Shown here in pieces: positions 30,470-30,540 of a stretch of 30,540 nt of DNA. Position 1 is the first letter of the stretch. Every line of letters begins with the position of its first letter. The notes beneath the pieces are model-generated. The model was not told the origin of the DNA and ran no database searches. It worked only from the letters and a program-made list of their open reading frames with translations. This stretch comes from Clostridiaceae bacterium (GTDB taxonomy: Bacteria > Bacillota > Clostridia > Peptostreptococcales > Peptostreptococcaceae): the NCBI GenBank assembly GCA_902362365.1, contig CABIVQ010000026.1, positions 1 through 30,540 on the forward strand, written 5' to 3'. Position numbers and translations under genes: made by a program.

Positions 30470-30540
30470 CAATATGATGACAACTTCATATTAAATTGAA
30501 TGCTGACGTAAAATTAGATATCTATAACTAAGCTGTTTTT

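Noticed and set aside
30470..30540. tRNA gene or attachment site at the right end
   Set aside because: No cloverleaf is visible, and no repeat of this stretch was found by eye on the left side of the prophage.

Overview
The window is very AT-rich, low-GC Firmicute DNA. Codon use, AGGAGG-type ribosome binding sites and gene families suggest Clostridium, Clostridioides or a related Peptostreptococcaceae genus, but I cannot fix the species. About 26 kb (roughly 4.2 to 30.5 kb) is an integrated siphovirus-type prophage read mostly leftward. The first 3 kb looks like remnants of a mobile or conjugative element plus an IS91-family transposase.

Left flank (1-4.2 kb). A partial IS91-like transposase runs off the left edge. 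It abuts a gene that appears cut short and two small membrane-protein genes that may come from a conjugative element. Then come a 23-codon ORF with a strong ribosome binding site, a small Arc/CopG-like protein, a rightward group of small genes (including an AbrB-type regulator) and a membrane-anchored coiled-coil protein.

Phage late region (4.2-18.3 kb, leftward). Reading in transcription order: HNH endonuclease, small and large terminase, HK97 portal, ClpP-type protease, capsid, head-tail connectors, tail terminator, two paralogous tail-tube proteins, a tape-measure chaperone with a likely -1 frameshift product at a run of ten A, and a 1509-residue tape measure. The operon ends at a terminator straight after the tape measure. 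No distal tail, baseplate, holin or endolysin genes follow, so the prophage is incomplete here or arranged unusually. Several intrinsic-terminator-like hairpins lie inside the late operon.

Phage early region (18.3-27.2 kb, leftward). It starts from an operator-rich control region with a small HTH gene that lacks any standard start codon. Next are a short winged-helix-like protein, a 1002-residue single-chain RNA polymerase of the QDE-1/YonO double-psi beta-barrel class, a DUF5659-like peptide, two superfamily 2 helicases and several small unknown proteins. I see no DNA polymerase, DnaB-type helicase, primase, SSB or recombinase. A rightward 36-codon ORF sits inside a 28-bp inverted repeat in the middle of this operon.

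Lysogeny region (27.2-30.5 kb). It holds palindromes, three iteron-like repeats, two antirepressor (Bro-N) fragments facing each other across an exact 48-bp inverted repeat, a recombinase-fold protein without catalytic residues (a candidate MrpR-type repressor) and a complete tyrosine integrase followed by a terminator.

The most interesting content is the phage-encoded RNA polymerase with two adjacent helicases. It is combined with a catalytically dead recombinase-like candidate repressor, a pairing known from Bacillus phage SPbeta (YonO and MrpR), but here on an HK97-type siphovirus backbone. The second is the split, possibly invertible, antirepressor locus.
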